Shown here in pieces: positions 33,822-42,738 of a stretch of 64,000 nt of DNA. A program made the translations under genes and the position numbers. Position 1 is the first letter of the stretch, and each line of letters starts with the position of its first letter. This DNA is from Saccharospirillaceae bacterium (GTDB lineage Bacteria; Pseudomonadota; Gammaproteobacteria; Pseudomonadales; Oceanobacteraceae): positions 1 through 64,000 of the forward strand of contig JAKVCS010000007.1 in the NCBI GenBank assembly GCA_022448365.1. Reading direction: 5' to 3'. The notes under the pieces were generated by a model that saw only the letters and a program-made list of their open reading frames with translations, searched no databases and was not told the origin of the DNA.

Positions 33822-34901
33822 TTATTGCCCAACAAAACCCTCAGGCAAACTCTCCACCTGCAAAGTCCGCGTGGGGAAGGCACAATCGGCATCGTGCTGA
33901 TGAATAATATCGAGGATTTCCAGCAACACTTTTTGTTTTACCTCGTGGTACTCAACCCAGTTGGTGGTTTTAGTGAAGGTATAAACAAAGAAGTCGAGGC
34001 TGGAAGCACCAAAGCTATTGAAGTTCACAATCAGCGTCTGGTTAGTATCGATATCCGGATGATTGCGCAGCATGGTTTTTACCGCTTCAATCAGCTGCGG
34101 TAATTTTTTCGAATCCTGATAACGCACACCAATGGTTTCGTAGATCCGGCGATTCAACATACGCGATGGGTTTTCCACCGAGATATTGGTAAATACCGAA
34201 TTCGGTACATACAGCGGACGTTTATCAAAGGTGCGAATCAGGGTGACGCGAAACCCAATCTTTTCCACCGTACCTTCAATGGCGCGATCCGGTGAACGAA
34301 TCCAGTCACCAACCTTAAACGGGCGATCCAGGTAAACGATGATAGATCCGAAGAAGTTTGCCAGCAGGTCTTTGGCGGCCATACCCACCACTAAACCGCC
34401 CACACCACCGAAGGCAAGAATGCCGGAAATAGAAATGCCCAGTAACTGGAAGACGGGCAGCACAATCAGTACCGTCACCGTCAGCTTGGCAACCTTGCCC
34501 ACCAGTTGCACCGTGGTTGGATCGGAACCTTTGTCGATCTGGCGATCTTCAACCCGGTTAATTAAACGCCAGATCGCCCAGGCCACCAGAATCACCAGCG
34601 CCAACTGGCGCACAACCGGAATGCTGGTTGCTACTTCCGACGAGAAATGACGCGCCGAAATATCCGCCACCCAGGTCATACCAATGGCGAAGATAATCCA
34701 GTTGATCGGTATACCAACGGATTCGATAACAACGTCGTCCCATCGGTTTTTGGTTTTCTCCGCCAGCAACAAAATGCGTTTGCGCGCCACACGCCAGAAC
34801 AGCCCGGCAAATAACGTAATGCCCAGGGCAATCGAGACATCCCAGAACCAATCGTAGTTTTGCGAGAGCAGATCATTCCACCAGTCGAATTGCACATCCA
34901 T
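33822..34901 (-). CDS. MscS-family mechanosensitive channel
   Basis: The 359-aa inner-membrane protein has several N-terminal helices and the pore-lining helix with the glycine/alanine pattern FGGVGGLVVGMAAKDLLANFFG. The MscS beta domain (FKVGDWIRSPDRAIEGTVEKIGF) and a C-terminal mixed domain follow. Size and topology fit the YbdG/YnaI group. ATG at 34901 directly abuts GGAG, so a GTG two codons on (34895) may be the real start. Confidence 0.92.
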   Translation of the reverse strand: MDVQFDWWNDLLSQNYDWFWDVSIALGITLFAGLFWRVARKRILLLAEKTKNRWDDVVIESVGIPINWIIFAIGMTWVADISARHFSSEVATSIPVVRQLALVILVAWAIWRLINRVEDRQIDKGSDPTTVQLVGKVAKLTVTVLIVLPVFQLLGISISGILAFGGVGGLVVGMAAKDLLANFFGSIIVYLDRPFKVGDWIRSPDRAIEGTVEKIGFRVTLIRTFDKRPLYVPNSVFTNISVENPSRMLNRRIYETIGVRYQDSKKLPQLIEAVKTMLRNHPDIDTNQTLIVNFNSFGASSLDFFVYTFTKTTNWVEYHEVKQKVLLEILDIIHQHDADCAFPTRTLQVESLPEGFVGQ

Positions 34902-34921
34902 CTCCTGTTAGCTGAATACTG

Positions 34922-35800
34922 TTATTTCTGAATTAGTGTGTGTGCCGCTTGCGCCGCAACGGCATGACGTAGCTGCGCCATATATTCACTTTCGGTTTGC
35001 CAGTAGTGCCAGTACAAAGGCACATCAATCACGGTTTTGGGTGCCACGTTAATCAGCTCACCCGACTGCAGATAATCGCGCACCTGTATTTCCGGCATCA
35101 TACCAAAGCCCAGCCCCGCGCGGGCCATTTCGACAAAGCCACGACTCGAAGGTACCCGCTGAAAACGACTGGGAGCGGCCAGCTTCAGCTTATTTAAAAA
35201 CTGGTGCTGCAGCTGATCGTCTCCACTGAATAACAAACACGGTGCCTGTTGCAACCACTGATGACTGCTCGAATGACTCCGATAACGGCTTACAAAGTCC
35301 GGACTGGCTAACGCCAGGTATCGTAACGTACCCAGCCTTTGCGCCATACCGCCGTTAACTGGCTTCGCGCTTTCACAGATACAGGCCATTACTTCGCCGT
35401 TTTTCATGCGCTGCAGGCCTACCCGCTGATCTTCAATCACCAGATCAAAGTTCATGCGCTTGCTCGACTCACACGCTGACAGTGCCGGTGCCAGCCAGGT
35501 ATCAATCGAATCCGCGTTCACAGCCAAACGGATATTCAGCTCCTCCGCCTCTTCATCCTGAAATAACACACCCTGCTCAAGCTGCTTAACCTGTTGCAGA
35601 TGATTACTCAAACGCTGTCCCAGGTCCGTCAGTCGCGGCGGCGAAGTGCGCAATAACACCGGCTGACCTAATTTAAACTCCAGCTGGCGAATGCGCTGAC
35701 TAACCGCTGATTGCGAGATATTCAGTACACGCGCGGCGCGTTCAAAACCAGCATGCTCTATCACCGCCGCCAAGGCTTCCAATGCACGATAATCAATCAT
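34922..35800 (-). CDS. argP: ArgP, LysR-type regulator of the basic amino acid exporter
   Basis: ArgP activates argO with arginine and responds to lysine. The 292-aa protein has an N-terminus very close to E. coli ArgP (DYRALEALAAVIEHAGFERA; ISQSAVSQRIRQLE) and a LysR effector domain. It is divergent from a LysE/ArgO exporter gene, the classical pair. Confidence 0.9.
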   Translation of the reverse strand: MIDYRALEALAAVIEHAGFERAARVLNISQSAVSQRIRQLEFKLGQPVLLRTSPPRLTDLGQRLSNHLQQVKQLEQGVLFQDEEAEELNIRLAVNADSIDTWLAPALSACESSKRMNFDLVIEDQRVGLQRMKNGEVMACICESAKPVNGGMAQRLGTLRYLALASPDFVSRYRSHSSSHQWLQQAPCLLFSGDDQLQHQFLNKLKLAAPSRFQRVPSSRGFVEMARAGLGFGMMPEIQVRDYLQSGELINVAPKTVIDVPLYWHYWQTESEYMAQLRHAVAAQAAHTLIQK

Positions 35801-35823
35801 TAGTTTTACTTATGCCCAATAAG

Positions 35824-35842
35824 ATTAATGAGTTGGACTAAT
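35824..35842. promoter_or_regulatory. LysR-type operator between argP and argO
   Basis: ATTA-N11-TAAT is an exact T-N11-A type dyad, 18 bp upstream of argP and in the right place to serve argO. ArgP binding is inferred. Confidence 0.55.
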
Positions 35843-35916
35843 AATAGTTCCGGCCGTAAGGTTCCTGCAAATTCCGCTGCGACAGCCCTCACCCAATTGC
35901 GACTCAGGAGACGTTT

Positions 35917-36543
35917 GTGCCCGCTCAAATTATCGAAATTGTTACCACCATCAGTACCGGCTTAATGGTGAGTTTTGGTCTGATTGTAGCGATTGGTGCA
36001 CAAAACGCCTGGGTGCTGAACAAAAGCCTGCAAGGTGAACACCCATGGGTGATTACCACGGTGTGTTTTATGTTAGACGCCATCCTCATTACAATTGGTG
36101 TTTACAGCATCAGCACCATCCAGAAGTGGATGCCACCGCTGATACCGGCCATTACTCTGATGGGCATTGCATTATTGGTATGGCTCAGTGCACAGGCGTT
36201 TTATCGCGCTTGGCAAGGTGGCGGTAGTCTGGTCACTGAAGCTGGTGCAAAGGTTGGTAATCCGTGGCGCAGTGTTGGTCAGGCGCTCGCAATCAGCCTG
36301 CTAAATCCCCACGTTTACCTCGATACCATTGTGTTAATTGGCAGTGTCGGCGCCCAACAAGCCTACCCGGGTTGGTTTATTGTGGGCGCGGGCAGTGCTT
36401 CTGCAATCTGGTTTTATAGCCTGGCAGTAGGGGCAAAATATTTGCGCCCAAAGCTGAGCGAACCCCATCACTGGCAGTTGCTCGATGCACTGACAGGCTC
36501 CTGCTTATTACTGGTGGCTGTTTTGTTAGTACAAAAACTCTAA
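35917..36543 (+). CDS. argO: LysE/ArgO-family amino acid exporter
   Basis: The 208-aa inner-membrane protein has about six helices and the family motifs FGLIVAIGAQNAWVLNKSL and LLNPHVYLDTIVLIGS. It exports arginine or lysine to prevent toxic accumulation. The start is a GTG-like position with AGGAGA upstream. Control by the divergent argP is expected. Confidence 0.93.
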   Translation: MPAQIIEIVTTISTGLMVSFGLIVAIGAQNAWVLNKSLQGEHPWVITTVCFMLDAILITIGVYSISTIQKWMPPLIPAITLMGIALLVWLSAQAFYRAWQGGGSLVTEAGAKVGNPWRSVGQALAISLLNPHVYLDTIVLIGSVGAQQAYPGWFIVGAGSASAIWFYSLAVGAKYLRPKLSEPHHWQLLDALTGSCLLLVAVLLVQKL

Positions 36544-36672
36544 TCTCATGACTGATGGGTAAAAGAAGAAAATACCGTTGCTAACACTGATGCGACTCTG
36601 CCGGCCATACATTCTCTTAACTTATCGGATCACAGCGACTATGCTGAGGGGAGACACTTCCGGGAGAAACTG

Positions 36673-37557
36673 ATGAAACTTTTATCTCTGGTCAGCGCAA
36701 CCTTGGCTGTTGCTGCCAACAACCTGTTGGCTGAAGAAAATTACGTGCCTTCCACCTCTGCGGGCTCCCTTGCTGTTACCTATTTTGATGAAGCAGCCAT
36801 CAACAACCTTGACGGCCCGGGGGATGATCCGAAAGCCACTCAGTTGGATACCCATCTGAAACTGCCCTTAGGCACCAAGGGCAGTATTGATAACGGTTTG
36901 TTCCTGTTCCAATTCACTCTGCGTGAACGTGAATTCCGTATCGAGAACGCAGACAGCAATAGCAAACAGCGTCTGTATGATATTGCGTTTCCGGTCAGCT
37001 ACATCATCAAAAATGATAATGCGTCACGCTGGATTTTTAACCTGACACCGGGGGTCAAATCGTCGCTGGAGTATTTCGGCACTGATGATTTATCCGCCAA
37101 CGCTGTTGCTCAGTACAACAGCAGCAACAAAGGCCATGGCTACAACTTGGGGATCGTTTACACACACAGTTTTGGTGAAGGAAAATTTGTGCCGCTGGCC
37201 AATTATCAATACAACAGCGGAAAAACCTTAAAAGCCATCGTCGGCTTCCCTTTTTCGCGCTTGAGTTATGCGCCCAGCCGAAAGCAGCACTACTTTGCCA
37301 AACTGACACCAGAAGGTGGCAGCTGGCACGTGTACAACAACGGCAAAGAAGATCAAACGTTTGATTTTCAACAAAAAGGAATTCGCTTCGGCTTAGGTGC
37401 CGAATTCCACGTTGGTGGGCCGGTATGGTTGGGCGGTGAAGCCGGCGTTCAGTTTAATCAGGAACTGGAATTGGATAACGAGCAAGGCGTTAAAGATACC
37501 CTGAAGCTTGATGACAGTAGCTACATTCAACTTACTGCCAAGCTACGCTTTAACTAA
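36673..37557 (+). CDS. Outer-membrane beta-barrel protein, DUF6268-like
   Basis: The 294-aa protein has a signal peptide (LSLVSATLAVAANNLLA). Amphipathic strands follow (GYNLGIVYTHSFGEGKFVPLANYQYN; LGAEFHVGGPVWLGGEAGV), and the end is LTAKLRFN. The layout is like DUF6268 barrels. Function unknown. It stands alone, with GGGAGA before the ATG. Confidence 0.6.
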   Translation: MKLLSLVSATLAVAANNLLAEENYVPSTSAGSLAVTYFDEAAINNLDGPGDDPKATQLDTHLKLPLGTKGSIDNGLFLFQFTLREREFRIENADSNSKQRLYDIAFPVSYIIKNDNASRWIFNLTPGVKSSLEYFGTDDLSANAVAQYNSSNKGHGYNLGIVYTHSFGEGKFVPLANYQYNSGKTLKAIVGFPFSRLSYAPSRKQHYFAKLTPEGGSWHVYNNGKEDQTFDFQQKGIRFGLGAEFHVGGPVWLGGEAGVQFNQELELDNEQGVKDTLKLDDSSYIQLTAKLRFN

Positions 37558-37954
37558 AATATACAGTGCTATGACTAAACATCTGGATATTAACGGCTAA
37601 GCACATTTGTTAAGTCGTTAGTAACCTGATTTTTCGGCTCAGATAAGCAGTAAAACTGCCCCATCACAAATACCTTTCGCTCAATTCTACAGTGTTAGCG
37701 GCATTCCCTTGGCACCTTATTTTCAATGCTCAAGCTGCACTATGACGTTAAAAAATTGCGGATACCAGATATTACAAGAACACCTGTGGTCATTGAATTT
37801 ACAAGTCATAACGCGCCAATACTACTGTTTATCGACGAATCTTTGCGTTGTGGCTAACAGAGTATTGCGTATATAGATAGCCTGCGCTATAAGCACTGCG
37901 CTCATTATTTATGGACGAGCGTATTCTGACCTAAAATTGTAAAGGATCACTATA
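37558..37954. other. 397-bp intergenic region
   Basis: It contains no gene I can support. The promoter for the Bor-like genes must be near the right end; AAAGGA lies just before 37955. The region is AT-rich compared with its left neighbour. Confidence 0.5.
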
Positions 37955-38245
37955 ATGATCAAAAAATTGATTGCTGCATCTGCAATTGTCGCCTTAGCTG
38001 GCTGCTCTACTGTTACGATTCATCCCAAATCTGCAGCTAAGCTATCTTCTAATCCAACATTCGAAGAAAGCCAGACTTTCTACCTGTGGGGTCTTGTTGG
38101 AGAAAACCGCATCAACGTTTCTGAAATTTGTGGAAGTAAGGGTCCACTTCAAATGCAAACTCAACAAACGTTCGTTGATGGACTGTTGGGCGGAATTACT
38201 TTGGGGATTTATGCTCCTCATACAGCCAAAGTTTGGTGCAAATAA
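37955..38245 (+). CDS. Bor/Iss-family lipoprotein
   Basis: Bor (phage lambda) and Iss are outer-membrane lipoproteins linked to serum resistance. The 96-aa protein has a lipobox (LAGCSTV) and the family core: FYLWGLVGENRINVSEICG, then TQQTFVDGLLGGITLGIYAP and a terminal cysteine. No other phage genes are present. A diverged paralogue follows. Confidence 0.85.
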   Translation: MIKKLIAASAIVALAGCSTVTIHPKSAAKLSSNPTFEESQTFYLWGLVGENRINVSEICGSKGPLQMQTQQTFVDGLLGGITLGIYAPHTAKVWCK

Positions 38246-38263
38246 GATAGTTTAAGGATGAAA

Positions 38264-38566
38264 ATGATGAAAAAAGTAATTTTAGCTACTGCCTTGCTGC
38301 TAATGGCTGGCTGTTCAACGATTCACTTCGATCGTAATCCAGAGCCACAAGCAACGCCTTTTCAGACTGAAGAATGGCATCATAATGCGATTCTGGCACT
38401 GGTTGAGGTTTCCGACCCCGTAAATCTGGAAGACAAGTGCGAAGGCAACAAAGAGTGGACCTCTGTAAAAACAGAACTGACCTTTGTAAACGGTCTGGTT
38501 AGCGGTTTAGTGAATATCTTCTTCCCACTGTGGTATCCGAAAACCGTAGAAGTTAGCTGTAAGTAA
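38264..38566 (+). CDS. Second Bor-like lipoprotein
   Basis: The product of about 100 aa has lipobox MAGCSTI and the Bor pattern (LVEVSDPVNLEDKCEG; TELTFVNGLVSGLVNIFFP; final VSCK). It is a clearly diverged tandem copy of the preceding gene. ATG at 38264 or 38267 fits the TAAGGA upstream; ATG at 38258 is too close. Confidence 0.75.
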   Translation: MMKKVILATALLLMAGCSTIHFDRNPEPQATPFQTEEWHHNAILALVEVSDPVNLEDKCEGNKEWTSVKTELTFVNGLVSGLVNIFFPLWYPKTVEVSCK

Positions 38567-38577
38567 TTACACTGATT

Positions 38578-39618
38578 CTACTCGGCTCTGGAGCGCCATT
38601 GCTCCAGGTCGAGGCGGATTTCTTTAATCCGTTCCTTCGCCTGCTCAGGCAGTTTCCAGGGCAGGTCGATGGTACGCCGCTCCAGAATTACCTCAGGCTG
38701 CAGATTTTCAGGCAGTACTTTCAGTCCTTCGTGATTAATAATGTCATGCCCTATCGTAGCGTAGCGCTTAGGCAATTGCTCCACACGACAAACCGCCTGA
38801 TGGTTCATAACTTTCTGTAATAATTGTGCGGTTCGAAAGGCTGAACAATTCACCGCTTCGTTCCAGCCACTATCGATATAACCATCGAAATCAAATGGGT
38901 TATTCACAACCCAGCGTCGGTTTTCACAGCGAATATAAGGAATGACAGTCTGTTGATTAAGCGGATCGGGCTGATTCGCCAGAATCCGGTTCCAAAAGCG
39001 AAGACCGTTAAAGTTGGCAGTTAAATCAGCGTAAGAAAATACGCCGGTTGTTTGCGCGCCGTAATACAAAGACTCAGACCAATCACCGAATAAAAAACCA
39101 AACTCTGTGCCTTCTCGCAAACGATTGGTCACCTCAAAATAACTATGACCCTCGGTAAAAAAATGGCCCAGCTTATCACTGCCAATTTCAACGCCATTCA
39201 CCTTAATAACCGCTGCGATTCGTTCACTCAGCACCAACGTCGGCGCTTCTTTCGGCAGGTAATCCTGATAAATTGAATCTGAAAAAGAGACTCTGCGTCT
39301 ATCAACCTGTGGCGATTGCTCAGCAAAACTCTCAAGCTGGCCAACCAGTGGTCGTGCCAATTGATACTGCAGCTGACCATATAGTCGATTGATATCGCAC
39401 TGCGGTCTTTTTATATGATGGATTTTCTTATGCTGCAGTGGCCGGGGAAAAGCCGAGTTGGCTTTATCAACCGCCAACCGCATACGACGATTGACTTCCT
39501 GGGCAATAATTTCGGAGCTGTCATCTAACCCCGTGAGCTGAGTAAACTGATCTACTTCGGCTGCATCAACTGTCGTCAGCTTCAGCACCACTAAACCAAA
39601 AGATAACCAATACTTCAT
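38578..39618 (-). CDS. Uncharacterised periplasmic protein
   Basis: The 346-aa protein has a short signal peptide (WLSFGLVVLKLTTVDA). A conserved-looking central region follows (VNGVEIGSDKLGHFFTEG; FGFLFGDWSESLYYGAQTTG), with His, Asp and Glu residues that could be catalytic. I do not recognise a named family. ATG at 39618 has AGAGGTGG upstream. It lies 103 bp after the methyltransferase gene on the same strand. Confidence 0.6.
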   Translation of the reverse strand: MKYWLSFGLVVLKLTTVDAAEVDQFTQLTGLDDSSEIIAQEVNRRMRLAVDKANSAFPRPLQHKKIHHIKRPQCDINRLYGQLQYQLARPLVGQLESFAEQSPQVDRRRVSFSDSIYQDYLPKEAPTLVLSERIAAVIKVNGVEIGSDKLGHFFTEGHSYFEVTNRLREGTEFGFLFGDWSESLYYGAQTTGVFSYADLTANFNGLRFWNRILANQPDPLNQQTVIPYIRCENRRWVVNNPFDFDGYIDSGWNEAVNCSAFRTAQLLQKVMNHQAVCRVEQLPKRYATIGHDIINHEGLKVLPENLQPEVILERRTIDLPWKLPEQAKERIKEIRLDLEQWRSRAE

Positions 39619-39720
39619 AACCACCTCTTTGTAGCCCGGAAGTATAACGTGAGAAGTGATTAAATAATGTACAAAAGCGTAAAACCGTTGTAGTTAACCG
39701 TTGCCACTGCATTACTGTAC

Positions 39721-40347
39721 TCAAATCGTGCCGTTTTTCCTGGCTACAATAAATACAGACTCGTAACTGGTCTGCCACTCGCGTTCAATGCTGAAACCTG
39801 ATTTCCGCAATTTTTCAATTAACTGCTGTCGGGTAAAACGACTGACATAAGGTGCCAGACCCAGCCGTTGCATAGCAGAGATTAACCAACGAAACACGAT
39901 ATTCACTTCCCCAATTAACGAAGTGCTGGAAACAAATACGCCATCGGTTTTTAACAGCTGATGGACCCGGTCGATGGCCTCATCGACATCTTCCAAAAGA
40001 TGTAAAACATTCAGCCCCAGCACCATATCAAAACTGCCGTCAGCGTTGTGAAGCTGATCTAACGTACCCTGCTGAAAACGGATATTTTCTACATTCGCGT
40101 CTTTAGCCCGTTGTTCAGCAATCGCAATCATATTGCCTGAGATATCGGTCGCGACAATCTGTTTTACATAAGGAGCATGAAGCACAGCCGTACCACCAGT
40201 ACCGCAACCAAACTCCAAAACCTGGCTTTGTGGTGTTAAATACTCGCGTGTAATGTCTAACTTCTTCTGGTAGGTCGCCTGGTCCTTGATTGGGCTTTTA
40301 ACGTACTTCTCAGCACTGTCATCCCAGAACTTTTTTGAATCTTTCAT
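39721..40347 (-). CDS. Class I SAM-dependent methyltransferase
   Basis: The 208-aa protein has the SAM-binding motif VLEFGCGTGGTA, the acidic residue in VATDISGNM, and the later motifs FDMVLGLNVLHLLED and LLKTDGVFVSS. The substrate is unknown. It starts 8 bp after the truncated GFA gene and is probably co-transcribed with the four small genes upstream. Confidence 0.85.
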   Translation of the reverse strand: MKDSKKFWDDSAEKYVKSPIKDQATYQKKLDITREYLTPQSQVLEFGCGTGGTAVLHAPYVKQIVATDISGNMIAIAEQRAKDANVENIRFQQGTLDQLHNADGSFDMVLGLNVLHLLEDVDEAIDRVHQLLKTDGVFVSSTSLIGEVNIVFRWLISAMQRLGLAPYVSRFTRQQLIEKLRKSGFSIEREWQTSYESVFIVARKNGTI

Positions 40348-40354
40348 ATTTCTA

Positions 40355-40537
40355 TCACTCGAATTCGCTATAGCCCGGAATATCCGAGTTCAGCTGATAC
40401 CAACTGGCTTTACTGGAGAATGCTGCCGAATGGGCTTTGCGGCAGGTCTGACAGTGGCAGTGCACAATTTCTTCAATGCCGTCTTTTAAGGTGTACGTCA
40501 CCTTGTTACACATACAGCTGCCGGTTATCGGAGTCAT
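40355..40537 (-). pseudogene. GFA/CENP-V family protein, truncated
   Basis: GFA proteins are small zinc proteins of about 115-140 residues. Only 60 are present: the first zinc motif (GSCMCNKVTY) and the second (CHCQTCRKAHSAAFSSKASW), then an early stop. The C-terminal zinc ligands are missing. It starts right after the transglutaminase gene. It may be a pseudogene or a reduced zinc-binding peptide. Confidence 0.7.
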
Positions 40538-40539
40538 GG

Positions 40540-41112
40540 TTAAGCCTCGTTAACATCCGGTAAATTATCAGCCACCTGTTGGTACGTTGAATACGTGGTT
40601 AGCAGGTCGACAACCTCCGGCATCGGTTCTGCCCATAACTCTGGGAGATCTGCCTCTCCTGAATTGGCGATAGCGAAAGCCAGTTTTTCGATTGGTGGGC
40701 AGAACTCAGCATTCACACCTTCCTTGTTACCTCTGGCATCGATCCGATACCAACCGTGTTTCTCAAGATAAACGGCGTTTAAACCGTGAATACAGAAAGG
40801 TGGTGCATCGGTGATGGTCAGGCGCTGATAACACAACGCGGTGGGAATATTGTTCGCCCGCAGCAATGCCGCTAACAAGTGGCTCTTGGCATAACAGTAT
40901 CCGGTGCCGTGTTTCAGAACATCGGAAGCTTTGCAGGTAACCGGATTTTGCTGATAATCCCAGCTGTGGTTAATTTCATCGCGAACAAACTCAAAACAAC
41001 AGCGGGCGATTTCTTCCTGGTTTGAAGCATTTGCTGCCAGTTGCTTGGCTTTAGCAAGCACTTCGGGAGCCTGCCAGTCGATGTAGATTGAGGAAGCGAG
41101 ATATTGATTCAT
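40540..41112 (-). CDS. Transglutaminase-like cysteine protease family protein
   Basis: The 190-aa protein has the three catalytic positions of the transglutaminase-like fold: Cys in GTGYCYAKSHLLAALLRA, His in CIHGLNAVYLEKHG and Asp in YRIDARGNKEG. It lacks a signal peptide and is probably cytoplasmic. Substrate unknown. Spacing to both neighbours is only a few bases, so it belongs to an operon. Confidence 0.85.
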   Translation of the reverse strand: MNQYLASSIYIDWQAPEVLAKAKQLAANASNQEEIARCCFEFVRDEINHSWDYQQNPVTCKASDVLKHGTGYCYAKSHLLAALLRANNIPTALCYQRLTITDAPPFCIHGLNAVYLEKHGWYRIDARGNKEGVNAEFCPPIEKLAFAIANSGEADLPELWAEPMPEVVDLLTTYSTYQQVADNLPDVNEA

Positions 41113-41114
41113 TG

Positions 41115-41519
41115 TTACTTATAATCATCCTTATGCCAGACACTTTGATAACGCAACTCACCGGTCGCTGATTGAAAAGACTGAGCATAAACAAGGCGAA
41201 ATCCACGATTGTTATAACCGTCAGACTGTTGAGAAAAATCATTGTAGTCCTGGTTAATGTGCCAATACCAGGAGTACTTTCTACTCGGGCCATTACCGTA
41301 TTTCACCCGATACTCGAAATCTCCTTTGTGCCACCGCCCTTCGACAGCCGTGATCCAGTAGCCTTTTGCAAAGAAATCGTTGTCTTCATCAAAGTTATTA
41401 AGAACCTGAAAGTAGCTGTCTAAGTCGGACTTTTTCATCCAGGATGTGAATTCTTTGTCATCAGCTTGAGCGCTGGTGATCAGGAGGAGTGAAATAGTGA
41501 GTGCGATGGCTATCTTCAT
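41115..41519 (-). CDS. Small secreted protein, bacterial tandem repeat-like domain
   Basis: The 134-aa protein has a signal peptide (IALTISLLLITSAQA) and an aromatic domain (WITAVEGRWHKGDFEYRVKY; GFRLVYAQSF; YQSVWHKDD) resembling one unit of the bacterial tandem repeat domain. Function unknown. It stops 2 bp before the transglutaminase-like gene. Confidence 0.6.
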   Translation of the reverse strand: MKIAIALTISLLLITSAQADDKEFTSWMKKSDLDSYFQVLNNFDEDNDFFAKGYWITAVEGRWHKGDFEYRVKYGNGPSRKYSWYWHINQDYNDFSQQSDGYNNRGFRLVYAQSFQSATGELRYQSVWHKDDYK

Positions 41520-41712
41520 GATTTCCCTTTCTTTAGTTACGGCCTTCCGGGTTAGTTAAGTTGACGCTTTCTTAGCGGGTTTTGATAAAATAAGTACCGG
41601 TTTACGAGCCCGTTGCTGCTTCTTATACGTGTCAGTGAACAAAGTACGCCTCTTTCTCCATAAACTCAAAAAACTAGCTTTGGCGTAGCGGCTGTTTAAA
41701 TGCGCGAGTAAT

Positions 41713-42327
41713 TCAACAATCGTGTTGCTGGCACTTCTTATATTTATTGGGAACGTACTTATAATGCCCGGTAATTTTATAGTCGAAAAGCATGTCTTCG
41801 AGTTCAGGGCCGCGGCCAATGTTATGCACAATCATGGGGTTACCGGTAGCAGGATTAATCCTTTCGGTGACGATACCAATGTGAGGGAGATTCCCCGGTA
41901 ACATCCAGGTTACTAGGTTGCCCGGCTTATAATCTCCGGCATTTCGGGTAACTGCCAGCTCTTGGCCGTGCCGCATGAAAAACGTCTGAAGATTAGGAAC
42001 TCGTCGATGGTCAATATTTTTGTCAGGATGCTTTAGACCCCATATTCGGTTTGATGGGTATTGGCTAAAGTGGGTTTTTATATCTTCATGTACTAACTGC
42101 TGCAGATCAGTGCCTAGCTTACGATATGAACGTATAACTACATCTGTGCATACACCAATTTCTTTTGGAACGTCACCCATTGGGTAGCCGATAGCTACGT
42201 ATGCACCATCGTAACGAACATCATGCTTTGTTCTTTCGTGTGCAGCGCTAACAAGATCCTGCTCGAAATCTAAAGCAGCCACATTTATCGAGGCTACACC
42301 GGCTAAAATCAAAATAATTCTACGCAC
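41713..42327 (-). CDS. DUF1287 family secreted protein
   Basis: The 204-aa protein has a signal peptide (ILILAGVASINVAAL) and the DUF1287 core: GVCTDVVIRSYRKLG, DHRRVPNLQTFFMRHG and WMLPGNLPHIGIVTE. The Cys, His and Asp arrangement suggests an NlpC/P60-like peptidase fold. It lies immediately beyond the last attC of the right array, which is probably its chromosomal boundary. After the stop, another frame continues to 41556 with protein-like sequence (RYAKASFLSLWRKRRTLF), perhaps a lost tail. Confidence 0.8.
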   Translation of the reverse strand: MRRIILILAGVASINVAALDFEQDLVSAAHERTKHDVRYDGAYVAIGYPMGDVPKEIGVCTDVVIRSYRKLGTDLQQLVHEDIKTHFSQYPSNRIWGLKHPDKNIDHRRVPNLQTFFMRHGQELAVTRNAGDYKPGNLVTWMLPGNLPHIGIVTERINPATGNPMIVHNIGRGPELEDMLFDYKITGHYKYVPNKYKKCQQHDC

Positions 42328-42341
42328 TCAAACTCCATTAA

Positions 42342-42405
42342 ATATAACGTTTAAGCTAAAGGTCAGCACTTTGCGCCGTCCAATGCCTTGAGCCATTTGT
42401 TATTG
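42342..42405 (-). other. attC-like site, right cassette 6
   Basis: On the minus strand CAATAAC begins and GTTATAT ends a 64-bp stretch in which GGCTCAAGG pairs imperfectly with the CCTTTAGCT side. It is weaker than the others but in the right place. It is the innermost attC of the right array. Confidence 0.5.
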
Positions 42406-42412
42406 ATCATGG

Positions 42413-42632
42413 TACAAACTCAACAGTTTTCTTCTCAGAAATCAAGTTTTCCCACGCTTTAAACGTTTTGGCATGTCTTCTTGGCTGTTGTATATATCCG
42501 AGTTACACGGTTACCGATGCTGTAAGTATCTTGACGATTGAGTTTTGAAGGGTTGTGTTGCCAATCTTCATTGGACGAAGCGGTAAACTTCAGTAGCAAC
42601 GGGATTAATCTCTGGTTTCGTATCATCAGAAG
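42413..42632 (-). pseudogene. Cassette 6, broken coding sequence
   Basis: No intact gene fills this cassette. On the minus strand a frame with protein-like sequence (NEDWQHNPSKLNRQDTYSIG, then RIYTTAKKTCQNV) ends at about 42453. A short piece in another frame precedes it (TKPEINPVATEVYRFVQ), joined across a likely frameshift near 42572. I do not recognise the product. Confidence 0.4.
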
Positions 42633-42722
42633 CCTTAACGCCCGTCTTAACAGGCGTAAAATAAGCAGGCTATAATTAGCGACGAAGGAGCGTAAGCCTG
42701 CTGTTTTGCGTCCTTGTTAAAG
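42633..42722 (-). other. attC site, right cassette 5
   Basis: On the minus strand CTTTAAC and GTTAAGG are the outer boxes of a 90-bp site. GCAGGCTTACGCTCC, then GTCGCTAATTATAGCCTGC forms the centre, closely resembling the attC of cassette 1 (shared CTCC..CGTCGCTAATT). Confidence 0.85.
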
Positions 42723-42738
42723 TTTTTTTTAGAGCTAC

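Noticed and set aside
37955-38566. Prophage remnant marked by the Bor genes
   Set aside because: No integrase, structural, lysis or repressor genes, and no att-like repeats nearby.
41520-41712. A further attC behind the DUF1287 gene, which would make it a seventh cassette
   Set aside because: No paired RYYYAAC/GTTRRRY boxes with a foldable centre were found; coding-like sequence continues instead.
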